Shown: positions 5,782 to 7,401 of the stretch, in pieces
How the letters are laid out: each line of letters starts with the position of its first letter
How positions within the stretch are numbered: the first letter of the stretch is position 1
DNA from: Treponema sp.
GTDB lineage: Bacteria > Spirochaetota > Spirochaetia > Treponematales > Treponemataceae
NCBI GenBank assembly: GCA_024699205.1
Contig: JAILQA010000500.1
Coordinates: 1 to 7,401 of the forward strand
Reading direction: 5' to 3'
Length of the DNA: 7,401 bases
Program-made: the position numbers and the translations under genes
Notes under the pieces: generated by a model
Database searches by the model: none
What the model was told of the DNA's origin: nothing
What the model saw: the letters and a program-made list of their open reading frames with translations, nothing else

Positions 5782-7386
5782 CTACAAACTCTGCAAAACT
5801 TTTCTTATCGCACCTTTTCCGGCAATCAATTTTGCAAAGTATGATTTTACTGCATCAGCAAGTCCTGCTTCGAACAAATCTACTCCAAAGATTTCTGCAC
5901 GATGAAGAAGTGCGTCAATGTCAGCGGCAACTGAACTGTCTCCAAGTTTTACACCACTAACATATTTTCTGCACTCTTCCAAAAGAGGATCCGGACTAAG
6001 TTCAAAGGCATTACCATCATCGCCAATAGCCATAAGATAGCGCAACCACAAAGCAAAAACAAGAGGGACTACTTTAAGGTCGCCAACGTTCAAATCTTTG
6101 CGTGCAAGATAACCCTTAATTGTTTCGCCAAAACGGATGCTCAGCTTCTGTGATGTATCGCAGGCAATTCTCTGCGGTGTGTCCGGCATAAAAGGATTTG
6201 GAATACGGATATTTACAACCTCATCAATAAAGTCGCGAGGTTTGATAATTCCAGGGTCAACAACAACAGGAAGACCTTCTTCATAGCCCAGACGTTTTAC
6301 AAGACGAAGCAAATCAGCATCCTTCATTTCGTCTGCAATCAAAGTGTAACCGAGTAAACATCCACTGACAGCAAGGAAGGTATGAAGAGGATTGAGACAG
6401 GTACAAACCTTCATCTTTTCTACCTTGTCTACAGTTGCACGGTCGGTAAAATAAAGTCCAGCCTTTTCAAGCACAGGGCGGCCATTCGGGAAATTATCTT
6501 CTATAACAAGATACTGGCACTCTTCGGCATTTACAAAAGGTGCAACGTAAGTTTTCTTAGAAGTGATTACAGGCTCCAGCTGTTCAATTCCGTCATCAGC
6601 AAGTATCTTTTCAATTTTTGCATCCGGGCGAGGTGTAATTTTATCAATCATTGTCCAAGGGAAGCTGACTTTAGACGCATTATTTACATAATCAAGGAAG
6701 CCAGGCTTACAAACTCCGCGGTTTTCCCATTCTTTTGCAAACTCGTTTACAGCGGCATAAAGTTTATCGCCATTATGAGAGCAGTTATCCATGCTGACCA
6801 TAGCGATTGGAAGCTCACCGTTTACATAGCGTTCATGAAGAAGAGTTACAACCTTACCAATGTAGGATTTTGGAAGAACTGGACCAGCAGCAAAATCATC
6901 TTCAACTCCTGGCATAGATACGCCGGCTGCATTTCGCAAGAGGTAGCCTTTTTCTGTAATTGTAAATGTTACCATCTGAAGTGAAGGTGAACGGAAAATC
7001 TCAAGCAAACGAGCCCAGTCTGACTCATTATCAGAATCAGCAGAGAGGGCTTCCATAATTGAGCCAACTACAGTTTTTTCAACCGAGCCACTGGATTTCA
7101 AGGTAACAAGTGCACCAATGTTATCGTGCGGACGGTACATTTTTTCGATAATTTCGTAATCATAGCCTTCTGCAACAACAAGTCCGCGGTCAAGTACACC
7201 CTTGTTCAAAAGCTCCTGCACAACATTAGCCTGAAACGCACGGAAAATATTTCCCGCACCAAAATGAATCCAGAACGGATTTGCCTTAGTTGCAGCTTCA
7301 ACAGCAGCACGGTCAAACTTTGGAAGAGAATAGCCCTTGCTCTCCCATTCACTTGTATTTTTTATTCCTTCGATTGTAAGTTTCAT
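5782..7386 (-). CDS. uxuB: D-mannonate oxidoreductase (fructuronate reductase), long-form mannitol dehydrogenase family
   Basis: This enzyme reduces D-fructuronate to D-mannonate with NAD(P)H in the cytoplasm, the step after UxaC in glucuronate breakdown. The product is 534 residues, longer than the roughly 486 of E. coli UxuB and close to the long form I recall from Thermotoga-type proteins. The N-terminal Rossmann part shows IHFGAGNIFRAF (40-51) for dinucleotide binding and VSMDNCSHNGDKL (197-209). The C-terminal mannitol-dehydrogenase domain has FPWTMIDKITPRP (242-254) and EKMKVCTCLNPLHTFLA (323-339), where Lys326, Asn332 and His335 are near the catalytic positions of polyol-type long-chain dehydrogenases. 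CDTSQKLSIRFGETI (409-423) follows. GAGG lies six bases before the ATG. It is the first gene of the uxuB, lipoprotein, uxaC series. Family is certain. Fructuronate as substrate rests on the uxaC neighbour; tagaturonate or a polyol cannot be excluded by sequence alone. Confidence 0.88.
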   Translation of the reverse strand: MKLTIEGIKNTSEWESKGYSLPKFDRAAVEAATKANPFWIHFGAGNIFRAFQANVVQELLNKGVLDRGLVVAEGYDYEIIEKMYRPHDNIGALVTLKSSGSVEKTVVGSIMEALSADSDNESDWARLLEIFRSPSLQMVTFTITEKGYLLRNAAGVSMPGVEDDFAAGPVLPKSYIGKVVTLLHERYVNGELPIAMVSMDNCSHNGDKLYAAVNEFAKEWENRGVCKPGFLDYVNNASKVSFPWTMIDKITPRPDAKIEKILADDGIEQLEPVITSKKTYVAPFVNAEECQYLVIEDNFPNGRPVLEKAGLYFTDRATVDKVEKMKVCTCLNPLHTFLAVSGCLLGYTLIADEMKDADLLRLVKRLGYEEGLPVVVDPGIIKPRDFIDEVVNIRIPNPFMPDTPQRIACDTSQKLSIRFGETIKGYLARKDLNVGDLKVVPLVFALWLRYLMAIGDDGNAFELSPDPLLEECRKYVSGVKLGDSSVAADIDALLHRAEIFGVDLFEAGLADAVKSYFAKLIAGKGAIRKVLQSL

Positions 7387-7392
7387 ATTACG

Positions 7393-7396
7393 CCTC
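7393..7396 (-). promoter_or_regulatory. Ribosome-binding site of the uxuB-like gene
   Basis: Minus-strand GAGG (7396 to 7393), within AGAGGCG, lies six bases before the ATG at 7386. Only 15 bp upstream are in the window, so the promoter or an upstream uxuA gene cannot be seen. Confidence 0.6.
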
Positions 7397-7401
7397 TAAC
7401 T

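Noticed and set aside
6382..6984. 200-codon open frame on the plus strand
   Set aside because: It lies wholly inside the uxuB-like gene on the opposite strand. Its translation has no recognisable domain, and the minus-strand frame has clear family motifs.
7387..7401. UxuR/ExuR-type operator before the uxuB-like gene
   Set aside because: Only 15 bp upstream are available, and they contain just the ribosome-binding site.
1..7401. Mobile elements, CRISPR arrays, tRNA or rRNA genes
   Set aside because: No transposase or integrase-like frames, no spaced direct repeats beyond the short 9-bp array, and no tRNA-like cloverleaf or rRNA sequence were seen.

Overview
The window holds seven genes, all on the minus strand, so transcription runs from high to low coordinates. 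The genome is moderately AT-rich, with short gaps between genes. A treponemal spirochaete, probably a gut or rumen Treponema-like organism, fits best. The reasons are the style of the lipoprotein (a chitobiase-type repeat domain after a loose lipobox), the hexuronate genes and the GatCAB-type amidotransferase. This is an impression from protein style, not a search result.

Right part (7386 to 1984): a hexuronate catabolic block. The order is a mannitol-dehydrogenase-family D-mannonate oxidoreductase (UxuB-like), a 735-residue multidomain lipoprotein, and glucuronate isomerase (UxaC). UxaC turns D-glucuronate into D-fructuronate, and UxuB reduces fructuronate to D-mannonate. The lipoprotein between them has a DUF4832-like tail and a TIM-barrel-like core with conserved-looking Glu residues. 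It could bind or cut a glucuronate-containing glycan outside the cytoplasm, but its function is unproven. UxuA, kinase, transporter and regulator genes are not in the window.

Middle (1965 to 832): two single genes that appear to have their own promoters. One is a LabA-type NYN-domain protein with a C-terminal OST-HTH/LOTUS-like domain. The other is a small FMN-binding protein of the pyridoxamine-5'-phosphate-oxidase family.

Left part (774 to 1): gatC followed by the first 139 codons of gatA, the start of the tRNA-dependent amidotransferase operon. gatA runs off the left edge.

The most interesting non-coding signals are at gene starts. Three genes (lipoprotein, NYN, gatC) lack a visible Shine-Dalgarno sequence and have a -10-like hexamer followed by exactly seven bases and then ATG, as expected for leaderless or nearly leaderless mRNAs. 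uxaC and the PNPOx gene instead have AAGGAG sites behind extended -10 (TGnTATAnT) boxes. A perfect 9-bp inverted repeat straddles the gatC promoter. A three-unit 9-bp tandem repeat lies in the 120-bp gap after uxuB. No RNA genes, mobile elements or CRISPR arrays were seen.
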